33,679 bases of DNA from positions 1-33,679 of the forward strand of contig NZ_PNNA01000016.1 in assembly GCF_013823965.1 (NCBI RefSeq), written 5' to 3'. Made by a program: the position numbers and the translations under genes. The notes under the pieces are model-generated. The model was not told the DNA's origin. It was given only the letters and a program-made list of their open reading frames with translations, and searched no databases. Within the stretch, counting starts at the first letter, position 1. Each line of letters opens with the position of its first letter. Origin of the DNA: Flavobacterium sp. Lineage in GTDB: Bacteria > Bacteroidota > Bacteroidia > Flavobacteriales > Flavobacteriaceae. Positions 1 through 8,815 of the stretch are shown here, piece after piece.

Positions 1-1181
1 ACATCTGGTGAAGGATAAACAGTCCTAACGACTTCAGTTCTTGGTCCCTCACAACTTCCTGAACTGCAACTAACCCAATAACTGGTAGTTTCTGTTATGT
101 TGATATCGTATGAACTTCCTGTATGAACAAGATTACCTCCTGTTGCCGCATCATACCAATTTAGCACATAACCAGGAACATCGCATCCTGTTGCTGTAAA
201 ACTAACAGCTCCAGAACCACAACGTTCCCCTGTTGTTGCAACTGGTGCTGCAGGAGTAATGTTTAAATTACCATTTGCAAAATCTACTAATATTGAAGTA
301 AGAGATTGTGATTCTCTAGTTTCAAAAAGAAAAGTAGTTGTACAAGGATCAAGTGTAATATTGGCAATTGAAAGATCGATAAACCCTTCAAAAAATGAAT
401 TTATTGGGTATACACCTGCCGTTCCAGATTTTGGCACATAGCCCCATCCTGATGGAGATGGAACATCAGCAGTATTAACAAACGTATAAAGACTACTTAC
501 ATCTAAAGGAATGGGAGTTGTATTTAATGCTCCATTTTCCCAGCGATAAGCCTTTCTATCATCGACCGAACCTCCATTAACAAAGTGGCTAACAATTAAA
601 ACATCACCATCTTTGTGAACACCAGTAAAGGGGTCACCAGATCCAGAAGTACCTGCACCTGAAGGAGACACTTTATTTTGCAGTATCCAAATACCTATAG
701 CTGCATCTCCTGAATTTGAAAAACGGTCGGCAAAAAAATACAGTTTTGAACCGACTAAATAGGCTCCTGCATTTTGCATATCCATTTTATCGTTTTGCTG
801 TCCTTGTTTCCACTTCCACAAAGGATAATCATTTCCATCTTTTGTACCACCTCCGGTATAACCGCCGTCAGTTGAAGAGTTGACTAGATCAAAAATATGG
901 GTTCTATTAACCCCTCCAAAATCAACTACTGGAGGCCAATCACTTGGATCCCCATTAACTGTGATGGTTTGTGCTGATAAAAAATTGGAAAACAAAAAAA
1001 GTATAAACAGTAAAATCAAACTGCCCATACTCCTAACACTACTCGACTGAGTCGAGATTCCTTCTTCTTTTAAACTATCTTTCGAAAAATCAAGCTTAAA
1101 ACTACTTTCTACACAGTCCTTACAGACTAAGTTTTTTGCGTTTAAAAAAGCAAAAAAACTGGATAACGTAAATGTCTTCAT
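1..1181 (-). CDS. Secreted Ig-like surface protein, N-terminal part (3' end outside window)
   Basis: The reading frame is open from an ATG at 1181 to the left edge, giving 393 codons with no stop, so the C-terminus is missing. A hydrophobic signal segment lies at about residues 52-71 and ends in a signal-peptidase-like FLSAQ. It is preceded by a polar 51-residue extension containing two cysteines; Met52 (position 1028) is an alternative start that would give an ordinary signal peptide. The mature part starts with a region rich in Trp, Gly and Asp. From about residue 310 it has an Ig-like module (LNWYDAATGG, then TSYWVSCSSG). The protein at 28452-31241 carries a similar module near its N-terminus (LNWYGTDAIGG, STTYYVTETIGG). 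In Flavobacteria such modules are typical of large adhesins exported by Sec and then the type IX system. A sorting domain would lie outside the window, so that route is inferred. Confidence 0.8.
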   Translation of the reverse strand, partial: MKTFTLSSFFAFLNAKNLVCKDCVESSFKLDFSKDSLKEEGISTQSSSVRSMGSLILLFILFLFSNFLSAQTITVNGDPSDWPPVVDFGGVNRTHIFDLVNSSTDGGYTGGGTKDGNDYPLWKWKQGQQNDKMDMQNAGAYLVGSKLYFFADRFSNSGDAAIGIWILQNKVSPSGAGTSGSGDPFTGVHKDGDVLIVSHFVNGGSVDDRKAYRWENGALNTTPIPLDVSSLYTFVNTADVPSPSGWGYVPKSGTAGVYPINSFFEGFIDLSIANITLDPCTTTFLFETRESQSLTSILVDFANGNLNITPAAPVATTGERCGSGAVSFTATGCDVPGYVLNWYDAATGGNLVHTGSSYDINITETTSYWVSCSSGSCEGPRTEVVRTVYPSPD

Positions 1182-1190
1182 GATGCATAA

Positions 1191-1206
1191 GGTGTTAGTT
1201 AACACC
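1191..1206. promoter_or_regulatory. Short inverted repeat just upstream of the surface-protein start
   Basis: GGTGTTA and TAACACC form perfect 7-base arms around a 2-base centre, 9 bases upstream of the ATG at 1181. The site lies in the transcribed leader of the minus-strand gene if the promoter at 1285-1313 is right. It could be an operator or a small leader structure. No regulator is identifiable. Confidence 0.35.
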
Positions 1207-1284
1207 ATAATACAAGCAGCTTTTTTTATGACGCAGATAGAGGGGGAAAATTTGCCGTAGGTCTGAATTTTTTTTTGAGGAGAT

Positions 1285-1313
1285 TAAAGGTAATCAATAA
1301 TTTTGAATTCAAA
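1285..1313 (-). promoter_or_regulatory. Candidate promoter of the surface-protein gene
   Basis: Read on the minus strand: TTTG, 17 bases, then TACCTTTA. This matches the Bacteroidota sigma-ABfr -33/-7 pattern (TTTG, TAnnTTTG) with one mismatch. It would give a leader of about 100 bases before the ATG at 1181. Confidence 0.35.
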
Positions 1314-1426
1314 TAAATTTTTCTACCAACTATGTCATTTTATCGACGAAATGCACAAAATGCCATTTACGACATTTATAAAATCATAAGAAGCTGTTAA
1401 ACAAACAATTACAATAAAAACAAAAA

Positions 1427-4400
1427 TTACATATTTCTCCTATATTGTCCTCCTACTTCAAACAAGGCAGTCGTGATTTGTCCCAAAGAACAAAACTTGG
1501 TGGCTTCCATCAAATGTTCAAACAAGTTTTCGTTTTGAATGGCGGCTTCTTGAAGTAGATGCAATTGCTCTTTCACTGTATCAGGATTGGATTGGTGCAA
1601 ATGGGTCAACATCCTGATTTGGTATTGCTTTTCTTCCTCGGTGGCACGAATCACTTCGGCAGGAATGATCGTTGGTGAACCTTTAGAACTCAAGAACGTG
1701 TTCACGCCAATAATAGGAAATTCACCGGTATGTTTCAAGGTTTCATAATACAAACTTTCTTCTTGGATTTTGCTTCTTTGGTACATCGTTTCCATCGCGC
1801 CCAGAACACCTCCACGCTCGTTGATTCGGTCAAATTCCTGCAAAACGGCTTCTTCCACCAAATCGGTCAATTCTTCGATGATGAACGAACCTTGAATTGG
1901 ATTTTCGTTTTTGGTCAGCCCTAATTCTTTGTTGATAATCAACTGGATGGCCATCGCGCGACGCACGCTTTCCTCGGTCGGCGTGGTAATCGCTTCGTCA
2001 TACGCATTGGTATGCAAGGAATTACAGTTGTCATAAATGGCGTACAAGGCTTGCAAAGTGGTGCGAATATCATTAAAATCGATTTCCTGCGCATGCAGCG
2101 AACGACCTGACGTTTGGATGTGGTATTTCAACATTTGCGCCCGTTCATTGGCTCCATATTTGTATTTCATGGCTTTCGCCCAAATTTTTCGGGCCACGCG
2201 ACCTATTACGGCATATTCGGGATCAATTCCATTCGAGAAAAAGAACGACAAATTGGGACCAAAATCATTGATGTTCATACCTCGACTCAAATAATATTCC
2301 ACGTAAGTGAAACCGTTGGAAAGCGTGAACGCCAATTGTGAAATGGGATTGGCTCCAGCCTCGGCAATGTGGTAACCTGAAATGGAAACCGAATAGAAAT
2401 TTTGTACTTTATTCGCAATGAAATATTCCTGGACGTCGCCCATCAATCGCAAGGCAAATTCTGTCGAGAAAATGCAAGTGTTTTGGGCTTGGTCTTCCTT
2501 CAAAATATCCGCTTGGACCGTTCCGCGAACTTTGGAAAGCGTTTTGGCTTTTATCTCGCTATAAATTTCCAAAGGCAAAACTTGGTCCCCGGTCACGCCC
2601 AAAAGCAGCAACCCTAAACCGTTGTTCCCTTCCGGTAATTCGCCTTGATAATGGGGACGTTCCGTTCCTTTTTTCTGATAAATGGATTTAATTTTAGCTT
2701 CAACCTCGCTTTCCAGTTGATGCGCCTTGATGTAAATTTCGCATTGCTGATCGATGGCGGCATTCATGAAAAAGCCCAACAGCATCGGTGCAGGTCCATT
2801 AATAGTCATACTCACTGACGTCATTGCATCGACCAAATCGAAACCGGAATACAATTTCTTGGCATCGTCGAGACAACAAATGGAAACACCCGCATTCCCT
2901 ATTTTTCCATAAATATCAGGACGAATGTGGGGATCATTTCCGTACAAAGTCACGCTGTCAAAAGCTGTCGAAAGTCGTTTTGCAGGCAAACCGGCACTCA
3001 CATAATGAAAACGTTTGTTGGTTCGTTCTGGGCCACCTTCACCGGCAAACATTCTTGATGGGTCTTCCCCTTCTCGTTTAAAAGGATACAATCCAGCGGT
3101 AAAAGGAAATTCTCCCGGCACGTTTTCCTGTAAATTCCAACGCAAAATATCGCCCCAAGCTTGGTACTTTGGCAAAGCAACTTTTGGAATTTGCGTATGC
3201 GAAAGTGATTCACTGTGGGTTTCAATCTTGATTTCCTTGTTGCGAACCATAAACCGATAAAACGGTTCTTTGTATTGGTTTGTCTTTTCGTTCCAAGTCA
3301 GGATGATTTCCCAATTATGGGGATCCAAATCCATTTTTACCTTGTCGAACTGGTTCAACAATAAATGAAGAAAAATTTTATTTTCGGCAGCGCTTGGTTT
3401 TTCGAGTTCCAAAGCAGTTGGCAAAACGGAATCATCATTAATCCCTGCCTTGTTCAATTCCGGGATTTTTCCCGAAACCGATTCAATAGTTTTGAAAATG
3501 CCGTATAATTTTTGGGCCACTTGTTCTTGGCTCAAAGCCGTGGCATCGTATTTTCTATTGTTCTCTGCAATTTCGGATAAATAGCGGGTTCTTTGTGGCG
3601 GAATCACGAATACTTTTTCGCTCATTTCGTGCGAAATTTCAAAAGTCGATTTCAAATCGGAATTCGTTCTCTCGCGAATCTTATCCATCACCGCTTGGTA
3701 CAACGTATTCATTCCGGGGTCGTTGAACTGGGAAGCGATGGTTCCAAAAACGGGTAAAGTATCCAAATCCGCATCCCAAAGATTATGGTTGCGTTGGTAT
3801 TGTTTTTTTACGTCGCGCAAAGCATCCAAAGCACCACGTTTGTCAAATTTGTTTATCGCCACCAAGTCGGCAAAGTCGAGCATGTCGATTTTTTCCAATT
3901 GGGTTGCGGCACCAAATTCGGGTGTCATTACATATAAGGAAACATCCGAATGCTCCGTGATTTCCGTATCCGATTGTCCAATTCCCGAAGTTTCGAGAAT
4001 TACAAGGTCATATTTTGCCGCTTTGATAACCTGGATCGCTTCGGCAACATATTTGGACAAAGCCAGATTGGATTGTCGAGTCGCCAAGGAACGCATGTAA
4101 ACCCTGGGATTGTTGATGGCATTCATCCGGATTCTGTCACCCAATAATGCGCCACCCGTTTTGCGTTTCGATGGATCGACAGAAATGATTCCGATGGTTT
4201 TTTCTGGAAAGTCGATTAAAAAACGTCGCACCAATTCGTCTACCAAAGAGGATTTTCCGGCACCGCCAGTTCCGGTAATTCCTAGAACAGGCGTTTTGGA
4301 ATTAGTATTTATAGCATGTATTTTATCCAAGGTCGCAGCCGCAATTTCAGGAAAATTCTCTGCCGAGGAAATGATTCGGGCAATTGCCGTTGGATTTTTT

Positions 4401-4879
4401 TCTTCTAAATGATGGATTTTGTCATTCAATTTGTCGCCAATGGGAAAATCCGATTGTTGTACCAAATCATTGATCATTCCCTGCAATCCCATCGCACGGC
4501 CGTCGTCAGGCGAATAAATTCTGGTGATTCCGTAAGCCTGCAATTCGGCAATTTCAGAAGGAAGAATCACGCCTCCGCCTCCGCCAAAAATCTTGATGTG
4601 GCCGGCCCCTTTTTCTTTCAACAAATCGTGCATGTATTTGAAATACTCGTTGTGGCCTCCTTGATAGGAAGTCATCGCAATGGCATTGGCATCCTCTTGA
4701 ATGGCTGTGTTCACCACTTCCTCGACACTTCTGTCGTGACCCAAATGAATAACCTCAACACCAGTTGACTGAATTATTCTTCGCATAATGTTGATGGCTG
4801 CATCGTGGCCATCAAAAAGAGATGCGGCAGTTACAATTCTTACTTTATTGACAGGAATATACGGTTTTACAAGCTCCAT
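1427..4879 (-). CDS. icmF: Fused isobutyryl-CoA mutase / G-protein chaperone IcmF
   Basis: This 1150-residue protein has three parts in IcmF order. A B12-binding domain covers residues 1-140, with the DxH cobalamin motif as D23-G-H25 and a GGGGG stretch near 99-103. A MeaB-like GTPase covers about 195-410, with P-loop GTGGAGKS at 203-210 and NKFD at 343-346. A TIM-barrel acyl-CoA mutase fills about 540-1150. The family interconverts isobutyryl-CoA and n-butyryl-CoA by an adenosylcobalamin radical mechanism; the GTPase gates cofactor loading. Substrate-pocket residues favour this over methylmalonyl-CoA mutase: F600 in LYPFKREG, and Q799 in QAQNTCIF where methylmalonyl-CoA mutase has the carboxylate-binding Arg before NTYI. 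The gene stands alone between divergent and convergent neighbours. Length and domain order fit a full-length IcmF. Exact substrate (isobutyryl or another branched acyl) cannot be read with certainty. Confidence 0.95.
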   Translation of the reverse strand: MELVKPYIPVNKVRIVTAASLFDGHDAAINIMRRIIQSTGVEVIHLGHDRSVEEVVNTAIQEDANAIAMTSYQGGHNEYFKYMHDLLKEKGAGHIKIFGGGGGVILPSEIAELQAYGITRIYSPDDGRAMGLQGMINDLVQQSDFPIGDKLNDKIHHLEEKNPTAIARIISSAENFPEIAAATLDKIHAINTNSKTPVLGITGTGGAGKSSLVDELVRRFLIDFPEKTIGIISVDPSKRKTGGALLGDRIRMNAINNPRVYMRSLATRQSNLALSKYVAEAIQVIKAAKYDLVILETSGIGQSDTEITEHSDVSLYVMTPEFGAATQLEKIDMLDFADLVAINKFDKRGALDALRDVKKQYQRNHNLWDADLDTLPVFGTIASQFNDPGMNTLYQAVMDKIRERTNSDLKSTFEISHEMSEKVFVIPPQRTRYLSEIAENNRKYDATALSQEQVAQKLYGIFKTIESVSGKIPELNKAGINDDSVLPTALELEKPSAAENKIFLHLLLNQFDKVKMDLDPHNWEIILTWNEKTNQYKEPFYRFMVRNKEIKIETHSESLSHTQIPKVALPKYQAWGDILRWNLQENVPGEFPFTAGLYPFKREGEDPSRMFAGEGGPERTNKRFHYVSAGLPAKRLSTAFDSVTLYGNDPHIRPDIYGKIGNAGVSICCLDDAKKLYSGFDLVDAMTSVSMTINGPAPMLLGFFMNAAIDQQCEIYIKAHQLESEVEAKIKSIYQKKGTERPHYQGELPEGNNGLGLLLLGVTGDQVLPLEIYSEIKAKTLSKVRGTVQADILKEDQAQNTCIFSTEFALRLMGDVQEYFIANKVQNFYSVSISGYHIAEAGANPISQLAFTLSNGFTYVEYYLSRGMNINDFGPNLSFFFSNGIDPEYAVIGRVARKIWAKAMKYKYGANERAQMLKYHIQTSGRSLHAQEIDFNDIRTTLQALYAIYDNCNSLHTNAYDEAITTPTEESVRRAMAIQLIINKELGLTKNENPIQGSFIIEELTDLVEEAVLQEFDRINERGGVLGAMETMYQRSKIQEESLYYETLKHTGEFPIIGVNTFLSSKGSPTIIPAEVIRATEEEKQYQIRMLTHLHQSNPDTVKEQLHLLQEAAIQNENLFEHLMEATKFCSLGQITTALFEVGGQYRRNM

Positions 4880-4904
4880 TTTATGAATATGATAATTTAA
4901 GACC

Positions 4905-4932
4905 GCAATTTACGGATATTTTTAATAATCAA
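4905..4932 (-). promoter_or_regulatory. Candidate icmF promoter
   Basis: On the minus strand: TTG, 17 bases, TAAATTGC. This is a near match to the Bacteroidota -33/-7 elements, 26 bases upstream of the icmF ATG at 4879. Confidence 0.35.
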
Positions 4933-5042
4933 TCATCATCAACTTTCTTTTAATGGCAAAAAAGCAACAGATTTCAGGATTGACAATCGTCTATAGGCTT
5001 ATGTTCCTGAATAAAATTATGAATTTATTATTGAATAAATAG

Positions 5043-5050
5043 TATTTTTG
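5043..5050 (+). promoter_or_regulatory. Candidate -7 element of the DUF4197 gene
   Basis: TATTTTTG fits TAnnTTTG exactly, 49 bases before the ATG at 5100. No TTG is found at the usual distance upstream, so only the -7 half is supported. Confidence 0.3.
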
Positions 5051-5099
5051 AGCCAATTCTGGACAAACAGTTGAAGTAAACGTATAAAACTACCCCCAA

Positions 5100-5807
5100 A
5101 TGAAAAAAATAACATGGATGCTATTGGTATTTATTCTTTCCAGTTGTGTCGAAATGCAACAAGTCATCAACCAGCTTCCGCAAACACAAAATTGGGGAAC
5201 CATCGATATTTCTGGCGGATTGAAAGAAGCCCTGAACAACGGTATTTCCAAACAAGTAACCAAATTGACTGCTGTCGATGGTTTTTACAAGAACGAAGCG
5301 GTGAAAATATTGCTGCCGGAGGAATTAAAAAAAGTAGACTCCAATTTAAGAAAAATGGGACTGGGTTCCTTGGCCGATGAAGGTCTAAAAGTACTCAACC
5401 GCGCTGCCGAAGATGCCGTGAAAGAAGCCACTCCCATATTTGTGGATGCCGTGAAAAACATGTCTTTTACCGATGCCAAAACCATTTTGATGGGCAACGA
5501 AAACTCGGCGACGACTTATTTGCAAAGCACGACTTCGAGCGCCTTATACGGAAAATTTAATCCCGTAATCCAAAATTCGTTTACCAAAGTGGGTGCCGAC
5601 AAAGTTTGGACCAACATCATAACCAAATACAACAGTATTCCTTTCGTGAAAAAAGTAAATCCCGACTTGACGGATTACGTGACCCATCAAGCGATGTCAG
5701 GCGTTTTTAAAATGATAGCCGTCGAAGAAAAAAATATCAGAACCAATTTGAATGCAAGAACTTCGGTCTTGTTGCAAAAGGTTTTCGCCATGCAAGACAA
5801 AAAATAA
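5100..5807 (+). CDS. DUF4197 domain lipoprotein
   Basis: The 235-residue protein begins with a short lipoprotein signal (MKKITWMLLVFILSSC) with lipobox Cys at residue 16. It is therefore likely lipidated and held at the cell envelope. The rest matches my recollection of DUF4197: a helical domain with the pattern GLKEALNNGISKQVTKL, the segment LLPEELKKVDSNLRKMGLG and a C-terminal VNPDLTDYVTHQAMSGVF. The biochemical role of DUF4197 is not known to me. It precedes purU by 65 bases on the same strand, so co-transcription is possible, but the functions have no evident link. The start is fixed by the signal peptide. Confidence 0.85.
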   Translation: MKKITWMLLVFILSSCVEMQQVINQLPQTQNWGTIDISGGLKEALNNGISKQVTKLTAVDGFYKNEAVKILLPEELKKVDSNLRKMGLGSLADEGLKVLNRAAEDAVKEATPIFVDAVKNMSFTDAKTILMGNENSATTYLQSTTSSALYGKFNPVIQNSFTKVGADKVWTNIITKYNSIPFVKKVNPDLTDYVTHQAMSGVFKMIAVEEKNIRTNLNARTSVLLQKVFAMQDKK

Positions 5808-5841
5808 ACCTGTTCTCGTCAACCAAAAAAACAGTAGCTTA

Positions 5842-5858
5842 GGCAAGACCATCTTGCC
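5842..5858 (+). promoter_or_regulatory. Hairpin in the purU leader
   Basis: GGCAAGA, CCA, TCTTGCC form a perfect 7-base stem with a 3-base loop, ending 14 bases before the purU ATG. An A-tract, not a T-tract, follows on the plus strand, so it is not a plus-strand intrinsic terminator. It could protect the mRNA, modulate initiation, or separate DUF4197 from purU expression. Confidence 0.4.
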
Positions 5859-5872
5859 CCAAAAAAAAGATT

Positions 5873-6727
5873 ATGCAAAAAACAACCATACTCATCCATT
5901 GTGAAGACCAAAAAGGAATTATTGCCGCAGTAACTAATTTCATATTAAAAGCGGAAGGTAATATTGTTTACATCGATCAACATGTCGATGTGGAACAAAA
6001 CGTGTTCTTTATGCGTCTCGAATGTGAATTCTCTAATTTAAACATCAGGCTTGCCAACATAAAAGCAGATTTCCAGCAAAGTATTGCAACTGATTTCAAG
6101 ATGTCGTGGGAAATTTACACCAAAGACCAAAAACCGAAAATGGCGCTATTTGTTTCTAAATACGACCACTGTTTGTTCGATATTTTGGGTCGTTACAGTG
6201 CAAATGAACTGAATGTGGAAATTCCTTTGATTATCAGCAACCACGAAGATTTAAAACCTATTGCGGAGCGTTTCAACATTCCTTTTTATTATGTGCCTTT
6301 CACCAAGGAGAACAAGGAAGAAGGTGAAAAAATCCAAATCGAATTGCTCCAAAAAAATGAAATAGATTTCGTGGTTTTGGCTCGTTACATGCAAATCATC
6401 ACGCCTACTTTAATCAATCTCTACGAAAACAAAATCATCAACATTCACCATTCATTTTTGCCCGCTTTCCCTGGAGCCAAGCCTTATCACTCGGCTTTTA
6501 AAAGAGGTGTGAAAATTATTGGCGCCACAAGCCATTATGTCACGCAACAGTTAGATGAAGGCCCTATTATTGAGCAGGACATCACCCGCGTTTCCCACAT
6601 CAATTCCGTCGAGGATTTTATCATGAAAGGACGCGACTTGGAGCGCATCGTTTTGGCCAGGGCAATAAAACTCCACGCCGAACGAAAAACAATGGTGTAC
6701 GACAATAAAACGGTCATTTTTTATTAA
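5873..6727 (+). CDS. purU: Formyltetrahydrofolate deformylase
   Basis: The 284-residue product has an N-terminal ACT domain (about 1-80, starting TTILIHCEDQKGIIAAV) and a C-terminal formyl-transferase fold (about 87-284). The catalytic triad of the fold is visible as N190 and H192 in NIHHSFLPAFPG, and D228 in QLDEGPI. The 36-residue spacing from His to Asp matches glycinamide ribonucleotide transformylase. The enzyme hydrolyses 10-formyl-THF to formate and THF, balancing one-carbon pools and supplying formate for purine synthesis. The ACT domain separates it from PurN, which lacks one. It ends 3 bases from the stop codon of the convergent catalase gene, with no terminator hairpin between them. 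Confidence 0.95.
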   Translation: MQKTTILIHCEDQKGIIAAVTNFILKAEGNIVYIDQHVDVEQNVFFMRLECEFSNLNIRLANIKADFQQSIATDFKMSWEIYTKDQKPKMALFVSKYDHCLFDILGRYSANELNVEIPLIISNHEDLKPIAERFNIPFYYVPFTKENKEEGEKIQIELLQKNEIDFVVLARYMQIITPTLINLYENKIINIHHSFLPAFPGAKPYHSAFKRGVKIIGATSHYVTQQLDEGPIIEQDITRVSHINSVEDFIMKGRDLERIVLARAIKLHAERKTMVYDNKTVIFY

Positions 6728-6730
6728 AAT

Positions 6731-8215
6731 TTAAACCGGCAAATCCTCAAATTCAACACCCAAACCTTTGGCAATTTCCGTTCCCAAACGAGAATCGACT
6801 CGGTACCAAAGAAACAATTGACGCCTGATAATTTCATCTTTTTTGGGGCCGTGAATTCCTGACATCGCATCAACTATGTTATTGATGGTGTTTTGTCGTT
6901 CTTCCAAAGTCATGATTTGAAATAGCTTTCCCGGTTGTGAAAAATGGTCGTTTTCGCCCTCACAATTTCTGTCGTACCAATCGGCAAATTGGCTATTGAT
7001 AGGCAAAGGTGGTTCTTTATACGATGGGTCAATGGCTATGTCGTCAAAACTATTTGGAAAATAATTGGGATTATGTCCTCCGTTGCCATCCACTCGCATT
7101 TGCCCGTCTCGTTGATAATTATGGACGGCAAACGGACAACGATTGACCGGAATTTGTTCATAATTGGCTCCCAAACGATAGCGTTGTGCATCAGGATAAG
7201 ACAAGATGCGACCTTGCAACATTTTGTCTGGCGAATAGCCAATTCCGTCCACGATATGGGCTGGCGCAAAAGCCGCTTGTTCCACGTCTTGAAAATAATT
7301 TTGTGGATTTTGGTTCAATTCCAAAACCCCAACATCTCTCAACGGAAAATCTGCGTGCGGCCAAACCTTGGTCAAATCAAATGGATTGAAATAATAATCT
7401 CCTGAATCGGCTTCGGCTTCTGTCATTATCTGGATTTTCAAATTCCATTTCGGAAAATTTCCTCCCTCGATATTGTCGAATAAATCCCTTTGCGAAAAAT
7501 CCATGTCGTTCGCTTTCATTTGGGCCGCTTGTTCATTGGTAAAATTCTTGATGCCTTGGGCGGTTATAAAATGGAATTTCACGTAAAACCGTTCGTTGGC
7601 TTCGTTTATCATCGAATAGGTATGGCTTCCAAAACCATGCATATGGCGGTATCCATAAGGCGTTCCCCTGTCTGACATCAATATCAAGACTTGGTGCAAA
7701 CTTTCAGGATTCAACGACCAGAAATCCCACATCATCGTTGGGGATTTTAAATTGGTATGGGGATCCCGTTTTTGGGTATGAATAAAATCGCTGAACTTTT
7801 TGGGGTCTTTCACGAAGAAAACCGGCGTGTTATTGCCCACCAAATCCCAATTGCCATCTTCGGTATAAAATTTTATGGCAAAACCTCTGGGATCGCGTTC
7901 CGTGTCGGCTGAACCTTTTTCGCCACCAACAGTCGAAAACCGCATGAATAACTTGGTTTCTTTTCCAAGTTCCGAGAAAATCTTGGCTTTGGTATATTGG
8001 GTAATATCGTGCGTCACGGTAAAAGTTCCAAAAGCACCGGAACCTTTCGCATGCACCACTCGTTCTGGAATGCGCTCCCTGTTGAAATGCGCCATTTTTT
8101 CGTGAAGAATAAAATCCTGCAACAACAATGGGCCGCGCGGTCCGATAGATTGTGAATTTTCATTTTCTACATAAGGTTTTCCTGAAGCCGTTGTCAATTT
8201 TTTACGTGATTTCAT
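6731..8215 (-). CDS. katA: Haem catalase (small-subunit, clade 3 type)
   Basis: This cytoplasmic-type monofunctional catalase of 494 residues has no signal peptide. Active-site residues are visible: distal H55 in VVHAKGSGAFG, N128 in VGNNTPVFF, and the proximal haem ligand Y340 with R336 in RILSYPDAQRYRLG. It dismutates hydrogen peroxide to water and oxygen. The length fits small-subunit catalases; there is no C-terminal flavodoxin-like domain as in large-subunit forms. The gene stands alone, with its own promoter (8252-8281) and an upstream palindrome (8296-8311) placed where an oxidative-stress activator could bind. The start at 8215 is the only Met near the conserved beginning. Confidence 0.97.
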   Translation of the reverse strand: MKSRKKLTTASGKPYVENENSQSIGPRGPLLLQDFILHEKMAHFNRERIPERVVHAKGSGAFGTFTVTHDITQYTKAKIFSELGKETKLFMRFSTVGGEKGSADTERDPRGFAIKFYTEDGNWDLVGNNTPVFFVKDPKKFSDFIHTQKRDPHTNLKSPTMMWDFWSLNPESLHQVLILMSDRGTPYGYRHMHGFGSHTYSMINEANERFYVKFHFITAQGIKNFTNEQAAQMKANDMDFSQRDLFDNIEGGNFPKWNLKIQIMTEAEADSGDYYFNPFDLTKVWPHADFPLRDVGVLELNQNPQNYFQDVEQAAFAPAHIVDGIGYSPDKMLQGRILSYPDAQRYRLGANYEQIPVNRCPFAVHNYQRDGQMRVDGNGGHNPNYFPNSFDDIAIDPSYKEPPLPINSQFADWYDRNCEGENDHFSQPGKLFQIMTLEERQNTINNIVDAMSGIHGPKKDEIIRRQLFLWYRVDSRLGTEIAKGLGVEFEDLPV

Positions 8216-8251
8216 GATGGTGAATTTTAATGGTTATTATCAAAGGCAACA

Positions 8252-8281
8252 CACATATAAATAAAAAAAAAACGATGTCAA
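8252..8281 (-). promoter_or_regulatory. Candidate katA promoter
   Basis: On the minus strand: TTG, 19 bases (including a run of ten T), TATATGTG. This is one mismatch from TAnnTTTG at ideal spacing, with a leader of about 30 bases to the ATG at 8215. Confidence 0.45.
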
Positions 8282-8295
8282 TAATTCTTGAAAAC

Positions 8296-8311
8296 CATCT
8301 TGATCATGATG
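8296..8311. promoter_or_regulatory. Imperfect palindrome upstream of katA promoter
   Basis: CATCTTGATCATGATG is self-complementary at 14 of 16 positions, centred on TGATCA. It lies 15 bases upstream of the -33 TTG, the usual place for an activator such as OxyR. It does not match the classical OxyR ATAG-N7-CTAT pattern, so the regulator is unknown. Confidence 0.35.
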
Positions 8312-8416
8312 TTTTTCACAAAAAAAAGGAATGATTAGACAGAGAAATTAACGATTTTAAATAATTGATTTACAGATTAAAACAGTACTAAAAATAAAGT
8401 ATTAAAGTTAAAAAAC

Positions 8417-8455
8417 TTAACTTAATTACAACAAAGTAATAACAAAATCTTAACA
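8417..8455 (+). promoter_or_regulatory. Four-hexamer iteron array before sRNA candidate 1
   Basis: Hexamers TTAACT, ACAACA, ATAACA and TTAACA start at 8417, 8428, 8439 and 8450, an exact 11-base period. The last one overlaps the -33 region of sRNA candidate 1. An 11-base direct-repeat spacing is characteristic of OmpR/PhoB-family response-regulator sites; the TTAACA word resembles the B. subtilis PhoP box. The regulator is inferred. Confidence 0.5.
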
Positions 8456-8487
8456 GGGAAAAGGAGAGAAATTTGCAATCTTTGCAA

Positions 8488-8564
8488 AGTAATAAATTGG
8501 TTATTTATTATTTGGTTTTGGTTAGTAAAAGAATTGTCCTGCAAATTTGTGGGACATTTTTTTT
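8488..8564 (+). ncRNA. Small RNA candidate 1 (first of a tandem pair)
   Basis: The unit starts after a -7-like CTTTGC at 8480-8485, which lies 23 bases past the TTAACAG at 8450-8456. A 5' hairpin follows: TAATAAAT (8490-8497), loop TGGTT, ATTTATTA (8503-8510). Next comes a GGTT-rich single-stranded core (about 8511-8525) and a terminator stem TGTCC...GGACA (8535-8556), extended by two wobble pairs and two Watson-Crick pairs, then eight T. There is no credible ORF. The size would be about 75 nt. The same layout recurs at 8816-8896. The exact transcription start is inferred. Confidence 0.6.
8535..8564 (+). terminator. Intrinsic terminator of sRNA candidate 1
   Basis: TGTCC and GGACA enclose U-G, G-U, C-G and A-U pairs with an AATT loop. 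The stem is followed by A and then TTTTTTTT at 8557-8564. Confidence 0.7.
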
Positions 8565-8744
8565 GTTTACCCTTCAAGAACAAAACGACTTTACTAAAAA
8601 CGGCTGTCTTTGCATTTAGAAAAAGCAACATATTTTTATCAAAACTGGATTACAAACATTCAATCATAAACCATTCAACAATTTGAAAATAAACAAGTTA
8701 GTCGTATTTTTTTTTACTCTATAAAACTAACGACAGTTAAAAAC

Positions 8745-8783
8745 TTAACTTATATTCAACAAACTAATAACAAACTATTAACA
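8745..8783 (+). promoter_or_regulatory. Four-hexamer iteron array before sRNA candidate 2
   Basis: Hexamers TTAACT, TCAACA, ATAACA and TTAACA start at 8745, 8756, 8767 and 8778, again with an exact 11-base period. The order and the distance to the -7-like CTTTGC (8808-8813) are the same as in the array at 8417-8455. An inverted AGTTAA...TTAACT spans the first hexamer in both copies. Confidence 0.5.
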
Positions 8784-8815
8784 GTAATAAATCGAAAAGT
8801 ACACGACCTTTGCAA

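Noticed and set aside
259..441. 60-codon plus-strand ORF
   Set aside because: It is antisense to the open, signal-peptide-bearing frame of the minus-strand surface protein (1-1181) and shows no domain pattern.
8422..8631. 69-codon minus-strand ORF
   Set aside because: It runs antisense through the small RNA candidate 1 unit, including its hairpin and terminator. Its composition is low-complexity and nothing resembles a protein family.
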